64,000 bases of DNA. Source: Glycine soja (lineage: Eukaryota > Streptophyta > Magnoliopsida > Fabales > Fabaceae). The stretch spans positions 31,981,840 to 32,045,839 of the forward strand of contig NC_041007.1 in assembly GCF_004193775.1 (NCBI RefSeq). Direction: 5' to 3'. The translations under genes were made by a program, and so were the position numbers. The number at the start of each line of letters is the position of its first letter. The stretch's first letter is position 1. Positions 54,837 through 64,000 of the stretch are shown here, piece after piece. A model generated the notes under the pieces. That model made no database searches. It saw only the letters and a list, made by a program, of their open reading frames with translations, and had not been told where the DNA came from.

Positions 54837-56336
54837 CTAGTCAAGATCTGAGTGACAATACAAACTTTTCTTGCGGTTTCTAATTATATGGGCCATTAAG
54901 TCTATCATATGCTGACAATAGCTGAGAAGTCTGTGGATCTCCTCGGGGGCGAAGTAGGTGTCCGCCATTGCTTTGGCCTTGGCTAGCAATCGGGGAAGTT
55001 CTTGAGTCCCGTTCAAGGTAAGAGCAAATCGGTCCATCCACATTGCTGCCTCTTGATGTAACGAGTTGATCACCCTTCCTCTAGCCTCCTTTTCCGCGTA
55101 CACCTAGGCATACTCGTCCGCCAATTTGTGCTCGTGGGCCGTGGCTAGATTTAATTCTTCTTGGTACTTGTTGATGATAGCTAACATGTTGGTCTCTGTC
55201 TCGCATAAACGTTGAGACAAGTTTCTTTTGGACCTTGAGCAAGCAGCTAACTCCTCTTTCAAGACCATGCTATGTGCTCTTGACTGGTCTCTCTCTTCCC
55301 TTCGAAGCTTGAGCTCACTTTCGTTGCCCCACAAAGCTCCACGAAATTTGTCACGGCCATGCTCTTCCTTGCGAGCCCTCTTGGTTTCTTGTTCAAGGGC
55401 TCTTGCGGTAGCAGCATTTCCTTCTCGTAACCCAGCACACTCTTTCCAGACGTCTGTAGCGACCAACTTGAATTTTTCTTTGGCAAGTCTTGCTTTTCCT
55501 TGTTCGGTTTTTAGAGCTCGGACTTCTTCATCCTCTTCCGGAGCTTCGAAGTTCTCCTCATTGATAATTTTCAACTTGGAGAGCCAATCTAACCCTTGTG
55601 TACGAACTTTCATCCATTCATGATAACCACCGATGATGCCATTACGAATTCCCCTAAGTTCTTTATCTTTCCTTAACGGGCTTTCCCACGCTTTATGGAC
55701 TCTTTGTATAATCTTGAAACTTTTGCACCAAAATCTCTCACAAGGAAAGGAGAAAGGCTTTCTTTGCTATGGTGATATGCAAGGAAAGCATCAATTGCGG
55801 CTAGGTCCACCAAACCATCCATGTTTGGAAAGAGGACAACCCCAAAGATTAGCAATGCTAATACGTCCATAAACGGGACTCACTCTTCTTGATTCGCCAT
55901 ATCCCTTGCCTTGCCTTCTAAGTACTTCCGTGGTAGGCCCACTACGCCATTTTGAGTTTGCTTTACACGATCCAATTCTCTTGCCGAATCCCTGACCACA
56001 ACTGTAATCTTGCTCAAGGAGGGAAGAAACCCGGAGAAAAGATACGGTTTCCTTCCCCCAAGAGGGCATCCTAGAATCTCCTTAAATTCTTCGACAGTCG
56101 GTACTAATTGGAAGTCTCCGAACGTGAAGCATCTCAAAGGCTGGTCATAGTATTGGGTGAGTGATACAACGGCTTCTGTGGATATCTCTGCTATGGTCAA
56201 ATCTAAAATCTTTCTGTACGCCTTGCAGAAGACTTGCATTTGGAGAGGTCCCACTAACCGCCCCAACTACTTAATGCTGGTGATATCTAGGCCCTTAATC
56301 TTGACTTGATAAAACCTTTTTCCAGTTTTGAAATTC
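54837..56336 (-). pseudogene. A2 ORF1 (DUF7745-like), 5' truncated and internally deleted
   Basis: Reading from the SIRE1 junction: NFKTGKRFYQVKIKGLDITS (56335-56276), a TAG at 56267-56269, then GPLQMQVFCKAYRKILDLT, SLTQYYDQPLRCFTFGDFQLVPTVEEFKEILGCPLGG and GVVGLPRKYLEGKARDMANQEE to 55880. Next VLALLIFGVVLFPNMDGLVDLAAIDAFLAYHHSKES, after which about 150 residues expected in full-length relatives are missing. A coiled-coil part follows (55613-55104: ARALEQETKRARKEEHGRDKFRG, CETETNMLAIINKYQEELN), and a C-terminal piece ending at 54837. The protein occurs upstream of gag in soybean Ogre/Tat elements and its role is unknown. The DUF number is from memory. Confidence 0.78.
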
Positions 56337-57327
56337 TGATACCGATGACAGATGTCGTACCGGATGTCACGACATCACGCTTCAGAACATGCAGATTATA
56401 TTTGACAGTATGAACAGATTAAACAAGTAAATAACACAAGAGAATTGTTAACCCAGTTCGGTGCAACGTCACCTACATCTGGGGGCTACCAAGCCAGGGA
56501 GGAAATCCACTAAAATAGTGTTAGTTCGAAGATCTAACAGCCACTGTTTACAACCTTCTCACCTAACCACTACCCATGCAACCTCTACCTAAGAGCCACT
56601 CTTAGATATGAGAACCCCTCTCACTCCCTCTCAATCACTCTCCCGTGTTTACAAATAAATCAAAGACACACCAGAGATTGCTTTCTGAACAATAGAGATC
56701 AACTCTACACACTCAGGTCCAACACTTGATGTTAGGGTAACATCAAGGTGGCTCACAAAACACTCAAGTCCCAAAACTCACAAAATAACTCTTCAATCTC
56801 GGACTTGGTAGAAAACTCGTGCAGCCTTCATGTTTATATAGCAGTGTGCGTATCTGGGCTGCAACAACTTGCGCTGGATAAGATCTATCATTCTCCTGAA
56901 AATCTGCACTTAAAGATCTAAAAGATAAAGTTTGATCTTTTAGTTTTTATCTTTAATCTTTAATCCCTGAACGAACTATTCAAGTTTGTAATTCGAACTT
57001 TAATTATCTTTTAATTCGTTCCTAAAGATAGATCGCCAAATCTGTTGCTAACTGCACATTAATCTGTTAAAGATATAACAAATTTATGTGTCCAGTATTT
57101 TCGGGCAGGATGTCCTGGACATCGTATCCGACATCGTGGATCCTGCAGCTTCAATTCTTCATTTGACATTTTATCTTGCCTTGTGCATTGTGCAGCCCAA
57201 TCTGATTCCTTGACATAACGTTGGACATCATGTGCAGCAACTCCAGCTTTCCTTCATTGTCTAAGTGCTTATGTTTTAACAAAATTTTAGCCAATCTTTT
57301 AAAACTCAGTAAAGCTAAGCACTAACA
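56337..57327 (-). mobile_element. 3' LTR of SIRE1
   Basis: 991 bp; on the minus strand TGTTAGTGCTTAGC to CATCGGTATCA. A TATA box (TATATAAA) is at 56833-56840. Two copies of the GATGTC/GACATC/CGACATC motif are inside (56351-56376 and 57109-57135). Confidence 0.92.
56833..56840 (-). promoter_or_regulatory. TATA box of the SIRE1 LTR
   Basis: TATATAAA on the minus strand, near the middle of the LTR, as expected for a U3/R boundary. Confidence 0.6.
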
Positions 57328-57340
57328 ATCTCCCCCTTTG
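57328..57340 (-). other. Polypurine tract of SIRE1
   Basis: CAAAGGGGGAGAT on the minus strand ends at the LTR start. Three further tracts with GGGGGAG lie at about 57526, 57640 and 57680. Repeated polypurine tracts before the 3' LTR are a described Sirevirus trait. Confidence 0.88.
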
Positions 57341-57793
57341 GCAAATTTTGTCTAAAACATACTTAGACACTTCCTGAGCAGGTACGAGCAGTTATGCAAG
57401 TGGGATCAGCAACTTTCATTATCAGAGTAATCAAGCACAGCGGTATCTGTAGTGGCGACAACAAAATTCTGCAAGTTGCAAGTCGTTTCCAGGATGTCAA
57501 GACATCTCACGTGACATCAGCTTTCTGCTCCCCCTGTCTCCATGCTCCTACTGCTGTGAAGCAGTTCACTGCGGCATCTTCTATCAGCTACTAGTTTTAG
57601 TAGCTTACATCAATCATCATCAGAATCATATAACTACTACTCCCCCTCAAAATCATAAATCATGCATAATATAATATCCTACTACTCCCCCTTTTTAGAC
57701 AGAATTTGGCAAAAGTAGAATGCATGAAATTAATGTGCACATATTACAGACCAATAACTAGTAAAAGTAAAAGCAAAAATAAAGGTCTGATGG
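57341..57793 (-). other. SIRE1 3' untranslated region with polypurine-like tracts
   Basis: No ORF of note. It contains GGGGGAG tracts on the minus strand (about 57526-57541, 57638-57652, 57676-57696) and one copy of the three-block motif (57493-57518). Confidence 0.75.
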
Positions 57794-59770
57794 TCATGGG
57801 GTGGCATCAGAATCATCATCATCTGACTCTGTATCCTCTGCTGCATCTTCTTCTTCCTCAGCTGCTTCTTCTTCTTCCTCAGCTGCTTCTCCATCATCAA
57901 TGCCACTGTCTGAGAGCCTTTTGATCAGGCGTTCCAGCTCCATTTTCTTCTCTGTGGTGGCTTTGATGGTTGCTTCCAGCACCTTGCATGTGTCCTTGAG
58001 TTCAGCAATCAAAGCATCCTTGGACACAGCACCTGAAGCAGCAGCTTTCCCTGATGTCGAGACAATGTCTGGGACATGTGTCCCCTCAAACAGTTTGTAA
58101 TGCAGGGATAGAGGAGATTCTCTCTTCTTCACAGAGTCAATGTTGTTTAAGATATTGGGATGTTGACTCAACATAGTGCCACACAATACAGTTGGGAAGG
58201 CAATGGGTAATTTGACAGCAAAAGATTCTGAATGCTTAATAGTTTGATCAAAAATATAGTTTCCAAAATTAAATTTGGACTCGGTTCCAACAGCATACAG
58301 AAATTTACCCAAACCTGTGGCAACAGTGGAAGTATGATTGGTGGGTACCCAGTTGGCAGTGCCAATCCTATGCAGGATTGCATACATCACACTTAGCTTC
58401 CCTGCAGAAAGCTTCCCTTTCTTTGGCCAATGCTGGACTTGCTTGGCAGTGATTTCCTTGGCAATTTGATGCTCAGAAACAGCAATATCCACCACTCCTT
58501 CAGTTGGTCTGCCCAGGTATTTGTTGATTACAGCAGGGGAGAATCTAATACATTTTCCTCTGACAAACACTTTCTGATACTCATCACTCTTTCTGTTTGT
58601 TATGTCAGAGGGAATGTTGACAATGAATTCCCTGACTAGGCTTTCATAACAATCTCCCAACTTGGTGACTGTTTTCAGCAGTCCAGCAGCCTTGATGAGG
58701 TCCATGATCTCCTTGCAATCCAAGGCATCTCTTCCCAGTTCTCTTTCTAAAGCAAGTCTGCGTTGATATACAAATTTCCACCTTTCAACATTGCCAATGG
58801 AGTGGAATGAAATGTTGTCCAATGGTGCATCAGGGACATTTCCAGGCACCTTTTTCCCTGATTTCTTGGCCCTCTTGATGTCGGGAACATCTAGTTCGAC
58901 ATCATCATCAGAATCAGATGAGGAAATTTCTTTCCTCTTCTTGGAAGGGATTGCAACTTTGCTCCATCTGGATGTGGTAGGAGTGATTGGAGTGCTCTTC
59001 TTCTGTGCCATAGTTTTGATTCGTCCAGACCCAGTAATGGGGGTTTTTCCCTTTCTGCTTTGTAATCTTTCTGCAATGCCAGGTGCCAACTTGTTGGCAA
59101 TGGGTTCCTCATCAGATTCTACTTCTTCTAGGTCAATGAGGTCACCTGGAGCAGGTTCTGGTGCCCTTGGTGCAGGGGTCTCCTCTGTGGCTTGATCCTC
59201 TTCCTCTGTTGATTCCTCTTTACTGGATGAAGAGAGGACTTCAGCATTTGGGGTGGAAGATGTTGGAACATCTTTATCAGCATCAGGGACAGAAGCATTT
59301 TTCAGAATGCTACTCACAATACTGCGGATCTTCTTATCCATCTCCGTGTCTACTTCCCTAGGACTTGTTGCAAGGCTAGGGTTTTCAGAAATCTTCACTC
59401 CCTGTTGTCTTTTGGGGACCAGTTTCTCAGGAATAGGGGCTTGACCAGGAATCATTTGTATGGGTTGGATATTGAATTCAGGTTGTTCCTGGTTTGAAGG
59501 TGCTTTGGTGGATGATGGAGATGATGGTACAGAGGGTGAACCAGGAGATGAAGTTTCTTTTGGTGAGGTAGCCATGGAGAAGCAGAGCCTTTGGAGTGGT
59601 TTCGTGAATCTCTGAGAGGTGTTGGGGAATGCTGATGAAAACGAGATTACCACGAAAATATGAGTTTGAATGAGGAATGTAGAGGGTCGTGTGAAGCAAC
59701 GGTCGAATTTGTTTTGGCCCAGTAGTGAACGCGCTATTAACGTTTGAGCACGTTCAGATAAAAGTAATTG
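57794..59770 (-). CDS. SIRE1 env-like ORF with 'plant transposon protein'-like domain
   Basis: The frame is the same as pol and open from just after the pol stop (59771-59773) to TAA/TGA at 57794. There is no ATG near the start; the first is at 59575 (MATSPKETSSPGSP), which favours expression by stop readthrough. It begins with a Ser/Pro-rich segment, then acidic stretches (EESTEEEDQATEETP) and basic patches (KKRK, KRAKKSGKK). About residues 280-490 hold a globular part: RWKFVYQRRLALERELGRD, ESLVREFIVNIPSD, VFVRGKCIRFSPAVINKYLGRP and LSVMYAILHRIG. Then come a coiled coil (ELKDTCKVLEATIKATTEKKMELERLI) and an acidic tail. It is historically called envelope-like; I see no convincing signal peptide or membrane anchor in this copy. 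The globular part resembles the A1 accessory ORF. Confidence 0.82.
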   Translation of the reverse strand, partial: QLLLSERAQTLIARSLLGQNKFDRCFTRPSTFLIQTHIFVVISFSSAFPNTSQRFTKPLQRLCFSMATSPKETSSPGSPSVPSSPSSTKAPSNQEQPEFNIQPIQMIPGQAPIPEKLVPKRQQGVKISENPSLATSPREVDTEMDKKIRSIVSSILKNASVPDADKDVPTSSTPNAEVLSSSSKEESTEEEDQATEETPAPRAPEPAPGDLIDLEEVESDEEPIANKLAPGIAERLQSRKGKTPITGSGRIKTMAQKKSTPITPTTSRWSKVAIPSKKRKEISSSDSDDDVELDVPDIKRAKKSGKKVPGNVPDAPLDNISFHSIGNVERWKFVYQRRLALERELGRDALDCKEIMDLIKAAGLLKTVTKLGDCYESLVREFIVNIPSDITNRKSDEYQKVFVRGKCIRFSPAVINKYLGRPTEGVVDIAVSEHQIAKEITAKQVQHWPKKGKLSAGKLSVMYAILHRIGTANWVPTNHTSTVATGLGKFLYAVGTESKFNFGNYIFDQTIKHSESFAVKLPIAFPTVLCGTMLSQHPNILNNIDSVKKRESPLSLHYKLFEGTHVPDIVSTSGKAAASGAVSKDALIAELKDTCKVLEATIKATTEKKMELERLIKRLSDSGIDDGEAAEEEEEAAEEEEDAAEDTESDDDDSDATP

Positions 59771-59773
59771 CTA
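59765..59773 (-). promoter_or_regulatory. Stop-codon readthrough signal TAG-CAA-TTA
   Basis: The pol stop TAG is followed by CAA TTA, fitting the CAR-YYA context known from tobacco mosaic virus and shown for SIRE1 to allow readthrough into the env-like ORF. The downstream frame is open without interruption, as the model requires. Confidence 0.9.
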
Positions 59774-62700
59774 TAAATCCTCTAGCAGACAAATGCCCAG
59801 CTTGCCCCTCAGTTTTTCAAACTGATTTGCATCCAATGCCTTTGTGAAAATATCTGCTATTTGTTCCTCAGTGTCAACATGCTTCAGTGTGATAACTTTA
59901 TCATCAACAAGATCTCTAATATAGTGATGTCTAATGTCAATGTGCTTGGTTCTGCTGTGTTGAACAGGATTTTTAGAAATATTAATAGCACTCAAGTTGT
60001 CACAGTACAATGTCATGACATCTTGTTCGACATTGTACTCCTTAAGCATCTGCTTCATCCAAACTAGTTGTGAACAGCTGCTTCCTGCTGCAATATACTC
60101 TGCTTCTGCAGTAGATAGGGACACACAGTTCTGCTTCTTGCTGAACCATGAAATAAGATTGTTGCCCAAATAGAAACATCCACCAGAAGTGCTTTTTCTG
60201 TCATCTGCACTTCCAGCCCAATCAGCATCACAATACCCAACCAGCATTGAATCTGAACAATGACAGTACATAATCCCACAGTCACTGGTGCCATTTACAT
60301 ATTTCAGAATTCTCTTTACTTGATTCAAGTGACTTATCTTAGGGTTGGCTTGATATCTTGCACAAACACCTACTGCAAAGGTGATGTCAGGTCTGCTTGC
60401 TGTTAAATATAGTAAGCTCCCAATCATGCTTCTGTACAGACTTTGATCAACACTGGTGCCAGCTTCATCTTTTGACAGCTTCAAGTGAGTAGGTGCAGGT
60501 GTTCTTTTATGGCTGGCATTTTCCATCCCAAACTTCTTGACAATGTTCTTTGCATACTTGCTTTGTGAGAGGAATATGGAGTCTTCCATCTGCTTCACTT
60601 GGAGTCCCAGAAAATAAGTCAGCTCTCCAACAAGACTCATCTCAAATTCAGATTGCATCTGTTGGACAAAATGTCGAAGCATCTCATTCGACATCCCTCC
60701 AAACACAATGTCATCAACATATATCTGTGCTATCATCAAGTTTTCAGCATCTTGTTTGACAAAGAGAGTCTTGTCAATTCCTCCCTTCCTATACCCTTGC
60801 TGAGTAAGGAACTCTGTTAGCCTTTCATACCAAGCTCTTGGAGCTTGCTTCAATCCATAGAGAGCCTTCTTGAGCCTGTATACATGATCTGGATGAGTTG
60901 GATCTACAAATCCCTTTGGCTGCTCCACATAGGCTTCTTCATTCAGGTATCCATTCAGAAACGCGCTCTTCACATCCATCTGGTACAGCTTGAATTTGAG
61001 GATGCAAGCTACACCAAGTAACAATCTGATGGACTCAAGTCTAGCAACAGGGGCGAAAGTTTCATCAAAGTCTACACCTTCAATCTGAGTGTAGCCTTGA
61101 GCAACAAGTCTGGCCTTGTTTCTGGTTATAACACCTTCTTCATTGGTTTTGTTCTTGAAGATCCACTTGGTGCCAATCACATTAGTTCCCTCAGGTCTAG
61201 GAACTAGCTCCCAAACTTCATTCCTTTTGAATTGCTCCAATTCTTCTTGCATAGCATTGATCCAGAACTCATCAGTCAGTGCCTCTTTCACATTCTTGGG
61301 CTCAATTTTGGAGACAAAACATGAATTGGAGACAATCTCAATCTCCCTTGATCTTGTAGTGACTCCTCTGTTTGGATCTCCTATAATCATCTCCTTGGGG
61401 TGCATCTTCTGGATTCTAATGGAGGGACTCTTGTCAGGTTGATTGATGTTTGGTTCATCTGTAGCAGAATCAGAGTTTTCTGCATTTTCTGCACTTTTAG
61501 CTGTATCTGCTACATTGTCTCCCGATGTTCTGACATCTTCTTCGACATCATTCTTTCTTACTGGAGTTAGATCATCAACAACCACATTGATGGATTCCAT
61601 CACAGTTCTGGTTCTGGAATTGAGTACTCTATATGCTCTGCTGTTTGTGGAGTATCCCAAGAATATTCCTGCATCACTCTTGGGATCCATCTTTCTCCTT
61701 TGCTCTCTATCTGCCAAAATGTAACATGGACTTCCAAAGATGTGGAAGTGCTTGACAGTTGGCTTCCTCCCTTTCCAGATTTCATACAGTGTGGTCGGAG
61801 TCCCTCTTCTAAGTGTGACTCTGTTGTGGATATAGCATGCTGTGTTCATGGCTTCAGCCCAGAGATTATAGGGAAGTTCTTTGGCATGAAGCATGACCCT
61901 AGCAGCTTCCTGCAAAGTCCTATTTTTCCTTTCAACTATGCCATTTTGTTGTGGTGTAATGGCTGCAGAGAACTCATGAGTGATGCCTTCAGATGTGCAG
62001 AATTCAGTAAACTTGCTGTTTTCAAACTCTCTGCCATGGTCACTCCTAATTCTCTTGATGACACAGTCTTTTTCTCTTTGAAGTCTTAGACTCAACTCTT
62101 TGAATACTTCAAAGGTGTCTGATTTCTCTCTGATAAAGTTGACCCAGGTAAATCTGGAGAAATCATCCACAACAACATAGGCATACCTCTTTCCTCCAAG
62201 GCTTTCAACTTGCATAGGCCCCATCAAGTCCATGTGAAGTAGTTCCAGCACCCTGGAAGTGGTCTGATGTTGAAGCTTCTGGTGGGACATCTTGACTTGC
62301 TTTCCAATCTGACATTCACCACAGATTCTGCCTTCTTCTATTTTCAGATTGGGAATGCCTCTAACAGCACCTTTGTCAATGATTTTCTTCATGCCTCTTA
62401 AGTGCAGATGTCCAAATCTTTGATGCCATATTTTGACTTCATCTTCTTTGGAGGATAGACATGTGGAGGAGTAACTGGTTTCTTGAGGTGTCCATAGGTA
62501 ACAGTTGTCCTTTGATCTGCTGCCCTTCATTAGAACTTCACTCTTCTCATTTGTCACCAAGCATTCTGACTTTGTGAAGTTTACATTGAATCCTTCATCA
62601 CACAACTGACTGATGCTGATCAAGTTTGCAGTCAGTCCCTTCACCAGCAGTACTTTGTTCAGACTAGGAAGTCCATCATGGACTAGCTTTCCCATTCCAG

Positions 62701-63058
62701 TGATCTTTCCTTTAGAGCCATCTCCAAATGTCACATAGCTAGTGGAGCAGGGTTCAATGTTCACCAGGAATTCTTTAACTCCTGTCATGTGTCTGGAACA
62801 GCCGCTATCTAGGTACCAATCTTCCTTAGCTGATGCTCTAAGTGAAGTATGAACAACAAGACTGACAATCTTGTGTTTTGGAACCCACATCATCTTCCTT
62901 CTGCTGCTGCTACTTTGAGTTCCATGATGTGGATGGCCATGTAGATGATAGCAAAAGGGCTTTATGTGACCATACTTGCCACAGTAGTGACACCTCCACT
63001 TCTTTCTTTTACTCTTTTTCTGCTGCGTTCCATGATGTCGAGACCGATGTTGTGACAT
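59771..63058 (-). CDS. pol: SIRE1 pol: protease, integrase, RT, RNase H
   Basis: 1095 codons without a stop. The nominal ATG is at 63058, but the natural protein continues from gag. Positions in this piece: CCHC knuckle [14 protein letters not shown] 23-36; protease LDSG 83-86; pre-integrase [13 protein letters not shown] 211-223; zinc Cys 246 and 249; integrase Asp277, Asp340 and Glu376 (35-residue spacing); copia RT with [12 protein letters not shown] 694-705 and YVDD 780-783; RNase H Asp944 (CDADWAG), Glu986 and Asp1020. Gene order PR-IN-RT-RH is that of Ty1/copia. All catalytic residues are present, so the enzyme could be active if the gag/pol frame break is bypassed. It ends with a readthrough TAG. 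Confidence 0.93.
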   Translation of the reverse strand: MSQHRSRHHGTQQKKSKRKKWRCHYCGKYGHIKPFCYHLHGHPHHGTQSSSSRRKMMWVPKHKIVSLVVHTSLRASAKEDWYLDSGCSRHMTGVKEFLVNIEPCSTSYVTFGDGSKGKITGMGKLVHDGLPSLNKVLLVKGLTANLISISQLCDEGFNVNFTKSECLVTNEKSEVLMKGSRSKDNCYLWTPQETSYSSTCLSSKEDEVKIWHQRFGHLHLRGMKKIIDKGAVRGIPNLKIEEGRICGECQIGKQVKMSHQKLQHQTTSRVLELLHMDLMGPMQVESLGGKRYAYVVVDDFSRFTWVNFIREKSDTFEVFKELSLRLQREKDCVIKRIRSDHGREFENSKFTEFCTSEGITHEFSAAITPQQNGIVERKNRTLQEAARVMLHAKELPYNLWAEAMNTACYIHNRVTLRRGTPTTLYEIWKGRKPTVKHFHIFGSPCYILADREQRRKMDPKSDAGIFLGYSTNSRAYRVLNSRTRTVMESINVVVDDLTPVRKNDVEEDVRTSGDNVADTAKSAENAENSDSATDEPNINQPDKSPSIRIQKMHPKEMIIGDPNRGVTTRSREIEIVSNSCFVSKIEPKNVKEALTDEFWINAMQEELEQFKRNEVWELVPRPEGTNVIGTKWIFKNKTNEEGVITRNKARLVAQGYTQIEGVDFDETFAPVARLESIRLLLGVACILKFKLYQMDVKSAFLNGYLNEEAYVEQPKGFVDPTHPDHVYRLKKALYGLKQAPRAWYERLTEFLTQQGYRKGGIDKTLFVKQDAENLMIAQIYVDDIVFGGMSNEMLRHFVQQMQSEFEMSLVGELTYFLGLQVKQMEDSIFLSQSKYAKNIVKKFGMENASHKRTPAPTHLKLSKDEAGTSVDQSLYRSMIGSLLYLTASRPDITFAVGVCARYQANPKISHLNQVKRILKYVNGTSDCGIMYCHCSDSMLVGYCDADWAGSADDRKSTSGGCFYLGNNLISWFSKKQNCVSLSTAEAEYIAAGSSCSQLVWMKQMLKEYNVEQDVMTLYCDNLSAINISKNPVQHSRTKHIDIRHHYIRDLVDDKVITLKHVDTEEQIADIFTKALDANQFEKLRGKLGICLLEDL

Positions 63059-64000
63059 CGTGGCTCCAGTGCTGTTTTGGCAGGAACAAATTCTGTCATG
63101 GTTATTCTGCCAGCAGATTTATGATTAAACCCAAGTCCTCTCTGGTTTCCAACATTCTTCCCAAGCTGTAGCACCTCATCAAGCATATCTGAGCCTTTAT
63201 TCAGCATCTTTATTGATTTTGTCATGTTTTCCAGTTTAGAGTTCAGAAAACCAACTTCTCCTTTGAGCTCAGAGATCTCCTCTTCATGTGCCTCCTTCTC
63301 AGCCTCCAGATTTGCAATGACCTTCTTCAGTTGTGCTTCTTGCTGAAGAATCTTCTCACTTTTGATGCATAGTTTTCTATAGGATATAGCAAGCTCATCA
63401 AAAGTGATTTCAATATCACTTGAATCTTCATCAGATTCAAATCTCCCAGTGAGTGCATTCACATCTTTGTCAGAATCACTTTCTTGTTCACTCTCTGTAT
63501 CATCAGACCGACATACAGAAAGTCCTTTCCTCTGCTTCTTGAGATGGGTGGGACATTCAGCTTTGATGTGCCCATAGCCTTCACACCCATGGCATTGAAT
63601 TTCTTTGCTGTGACTGGGCTTTTCATCTGACTTTTTGTGGTGTTCACTACCTTTCCTGATGTCGAAAGGGATGTTCCGGACATGTGGTTTCTGCCTCCTG
63701 TCCATTCTGTTCAGCACTTTGTTGAACTGTTTTCCAAGAAGCACAACTGCGTTAGTCAGACCTTCATCAGTATCCAGGTCATACTCATCTTCTTCTCCTT
63801 CATCATTGGATACAAACGCCAGGTTCTTGCTCTTCTTTTCAGTCCTATCTGAGAGTCCTAGCTCAAAGGTTTGAAGGGAGCCAATGAGTTCATCTACTCT
63901 CATGTTGCAAATGTCTTGGGCCTCCTCTATTGCAGTGACTTTCATGTCAAATCTCTTAGGCAAAGATCTGAGGATCTTTCTCACCAGCTTTTCATCTGTC
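62962..64000 (-). CDS. gag: SIRE1 gag, C-terminal part (runs off the window)
   Basis: Open to the window edge, so the start lies outside. It has the copia gag core end ([37 protein letters not shown]), an acidic linker, a CCHC knuckle [14 protein letters not shown] (63594-63553), Ser/Asp/Glu-rich segments and a long coiled coil ([42 protein letters not shown]). The true continuation into pol needs a frame change: after EFVPAK (about 63080) the gag frame reads non-homologous sequence to a stop at 62962, while pol is in the next frame. The switch falls in a four-base A/T run at 63075-63078. A second CCHC at the pol start gives this element two knuckles, as in Sireviruses. Confidence 0.85.
   Translation of the reverse strand, partial: TDEKLVRKILRSLPKRFDMKVTAIEEAQDICNMRVDELIGSLQTFELGLSDRTEKKSKNLAFVSNDEGEEDEYDLDTDEGLTNAVVLLGKQFNKVLNRMDRRQKPHVRNIPFDIRKGSEHHKKSDEKPSHSKEIQCHGCEGYGHIKAECPTHLKKQRKGLSVCRSDDTESEQESDSDKDVNALTGRFESDEDSSDIEITFDELAISYRKLCIKSEKILQQEAQLKKVIANLEAEKEAHEEEISELKGEVGFLNSKLENMTKSIKMLNKGSDMLDEVLQLGKNVGNQRGLGFNHKSAGRITMTEFVPAKTALEPRCHNIGLDIMERSRKRVKERSGGVTTVASMVT

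Larger units (their letters stand above)
44629..56336 (-). mobile_element. A2: Tat/Ogre-like non-autonomous Ty3 retrotransposon
   Basis: On the minus strand: ORF1 (56336-54837), gag (53880-51966), then no pol but a palindrome, repeats, a minisatellite ORF, a decayed accessory domain, a 65-bp array, polypurine tract and 3' LTR (45441-44629). The 5' LTR and the start of ORF1 are cut off by SIRE1 at 56337. ORF1 before gag is the hallmark of Ogre/Tat elements. Absence of RT, RNase H and integrase over the ~6.5 kb between gag and LTR marks it as non-autonomous. Soybean paired autonomous/non-autonomous families (SARE/SNRE in the literature) are a possible identity that I cannot verify. Confidence 0.82.
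56351..63684. repeat. Dispersed 26-27 bp three-block motif in SIRE1, 11 copies
   Basis: Pattern: GATGTC, 2-3 nt, GACATC, 4-5 nt, CGACATC. Copies at 56351-56376 (-), 57109-57135 (+), 57493-57518 (+), 58053-58078 (-), 58877-58903 (+), 59259-59284 (+, weak), 60009-60034 (+), 60670-60695 (+), 61524-61549 (+), 63034-63059 (-) and 63658-63684 (-). Strand means the strand on which the blocks read in that order. Two are in the LTR, one in the 3' UTR, eight in ORFs. See findings. Confidence 0.85.
56337..64000 (-). mobile_element. SIRE1: SIRE1-type Sirevirus (Ty1/copia), truncated by window end
   Basis: On the minus strand: gag (from beyond 64000 to about 62962), pol (63058-59771), readthrough stop, env-like ORF (59770-57794), clustered polypurine tracts, 3' LTR (57327-56337). 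Protein sequence ([40 protein letters not shown]), order and the TAG-CAA-TTA context match SIRE1 of soybean as I know it. It is inserted in A2 ORF1; the half duplication on the left would be AATTC (56332-56336). The open pol and env-like frames indicate the youngest element in the window. It is a soybean endogenous element; no restored sequence is given. Confidence 0.92.

Noticed and set aside
57801..59444. Plus-strand ORFs of 66-134 codons opposite the SIRE1 env-like ORF
   Set aside because: Serine- and leucine-rich antisense shadows of a well-supported ORF with known context.
57794..59653. Env-like ORF as an independent host gene
   Set aside because: It is in phase with pol behind a readthrough stop and ends before the polypurine tracts and LTR; it belongs to SIRE1.

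Overview
This window is plant nuclear DNA, almost certainly from soybean or a close Glycine relative, and I see no host gene in it. The organism call rests on a SIRE1-type Sirevirus at the right edge, on LTRs carrying the TAATCGATTAC motif, and on gag/ORF1 proteins I recognise from soybean retroelements. The DNA looks like pericentromeric heterochromatin: nested LTR retrotransposons, solo LTRs and one CACTA transposon remnant. Names used here are informal. A = Tat/Ogre-like Ty3 elements that appear to lack pol. B = internally deleted chromovirus-like Ty3 elements. C = Athila-like Ty3 elements without env. S = solo LTRs with TAATCGATTAC motifs, probably Sirevirus/copia related. SIRE1 = the Ty1/copia element at the right edge.

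Layout, left to right. 1-8988 is the 3' part of element A1 (+), with a C solo LTR (1966-3106) in its ORF and an S solo LTR (6672-8334) in its 3' LTR. 8989-10497 is a copia RT/RNase H remnant split by S solo LTR 9265-10203. 10492-25705 is B1 (+), split by the full C1 element (10854-21120, -) and by A-type LTR A3 (21959-24204, -). 25706-28629 is a CACTA tnp2 remnant (+) split by S solo LTR 26650-28019. At 28630 a B-type LTR (B3) begins; it is interrupted by C2 (28703-41238, -) and resumes at 41239. C2 itself carries an S solo LTR (34401-35471) and a head-to-head pair of B LTRs (38687-40189). B2 (-) occupies 42113-44568. A short S fragment (44569-44628) leads into A2 (44629-56336, -), and SIRE1 (-) runs from 56337 past the window end.

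Nesting order follows from target-site duplications read directly: CTCGG, GGTCC, CATTA, GTCAC, GAGAG, GAAGG, TAAAA, and an imperfect CACTT/CACTC. The deepest chain is CACTA, then B3/B2, then S fragment, then A2, then SIRE1.

SIRE1 is the only element with near-intact coding capacity: an open pol, an open env-like ORF behind a TAG-CAA-TTA stop context, and one apparent 1-base gag/pol frame break. C1 and C2 keep recognisable gag, protease, RT, RNase H and integrase but carry several stops and frameshifts. In the parts visible here, the A and B elements lack a working polymerase and would depend on proteins supplied by relatives.

The most unusual signal is a 26-27 bp three-block motif (GATGTC, 2-3 nt, GACATC, 4-5 nt, CGACATC). 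It occurs at least 11 times in the visible SIRE1, on both strands, in the LTR and in coding sequence read in different frames. Other items worth a second look are a perfect 40-bp inverted repeat at the gag/pol deletion of A2, two head-to-head LTR palindromes, a 24-bp minisatellite ORF, and an apparently shared accessory domain in Ty3 element A and Ty1 element SIRE1.
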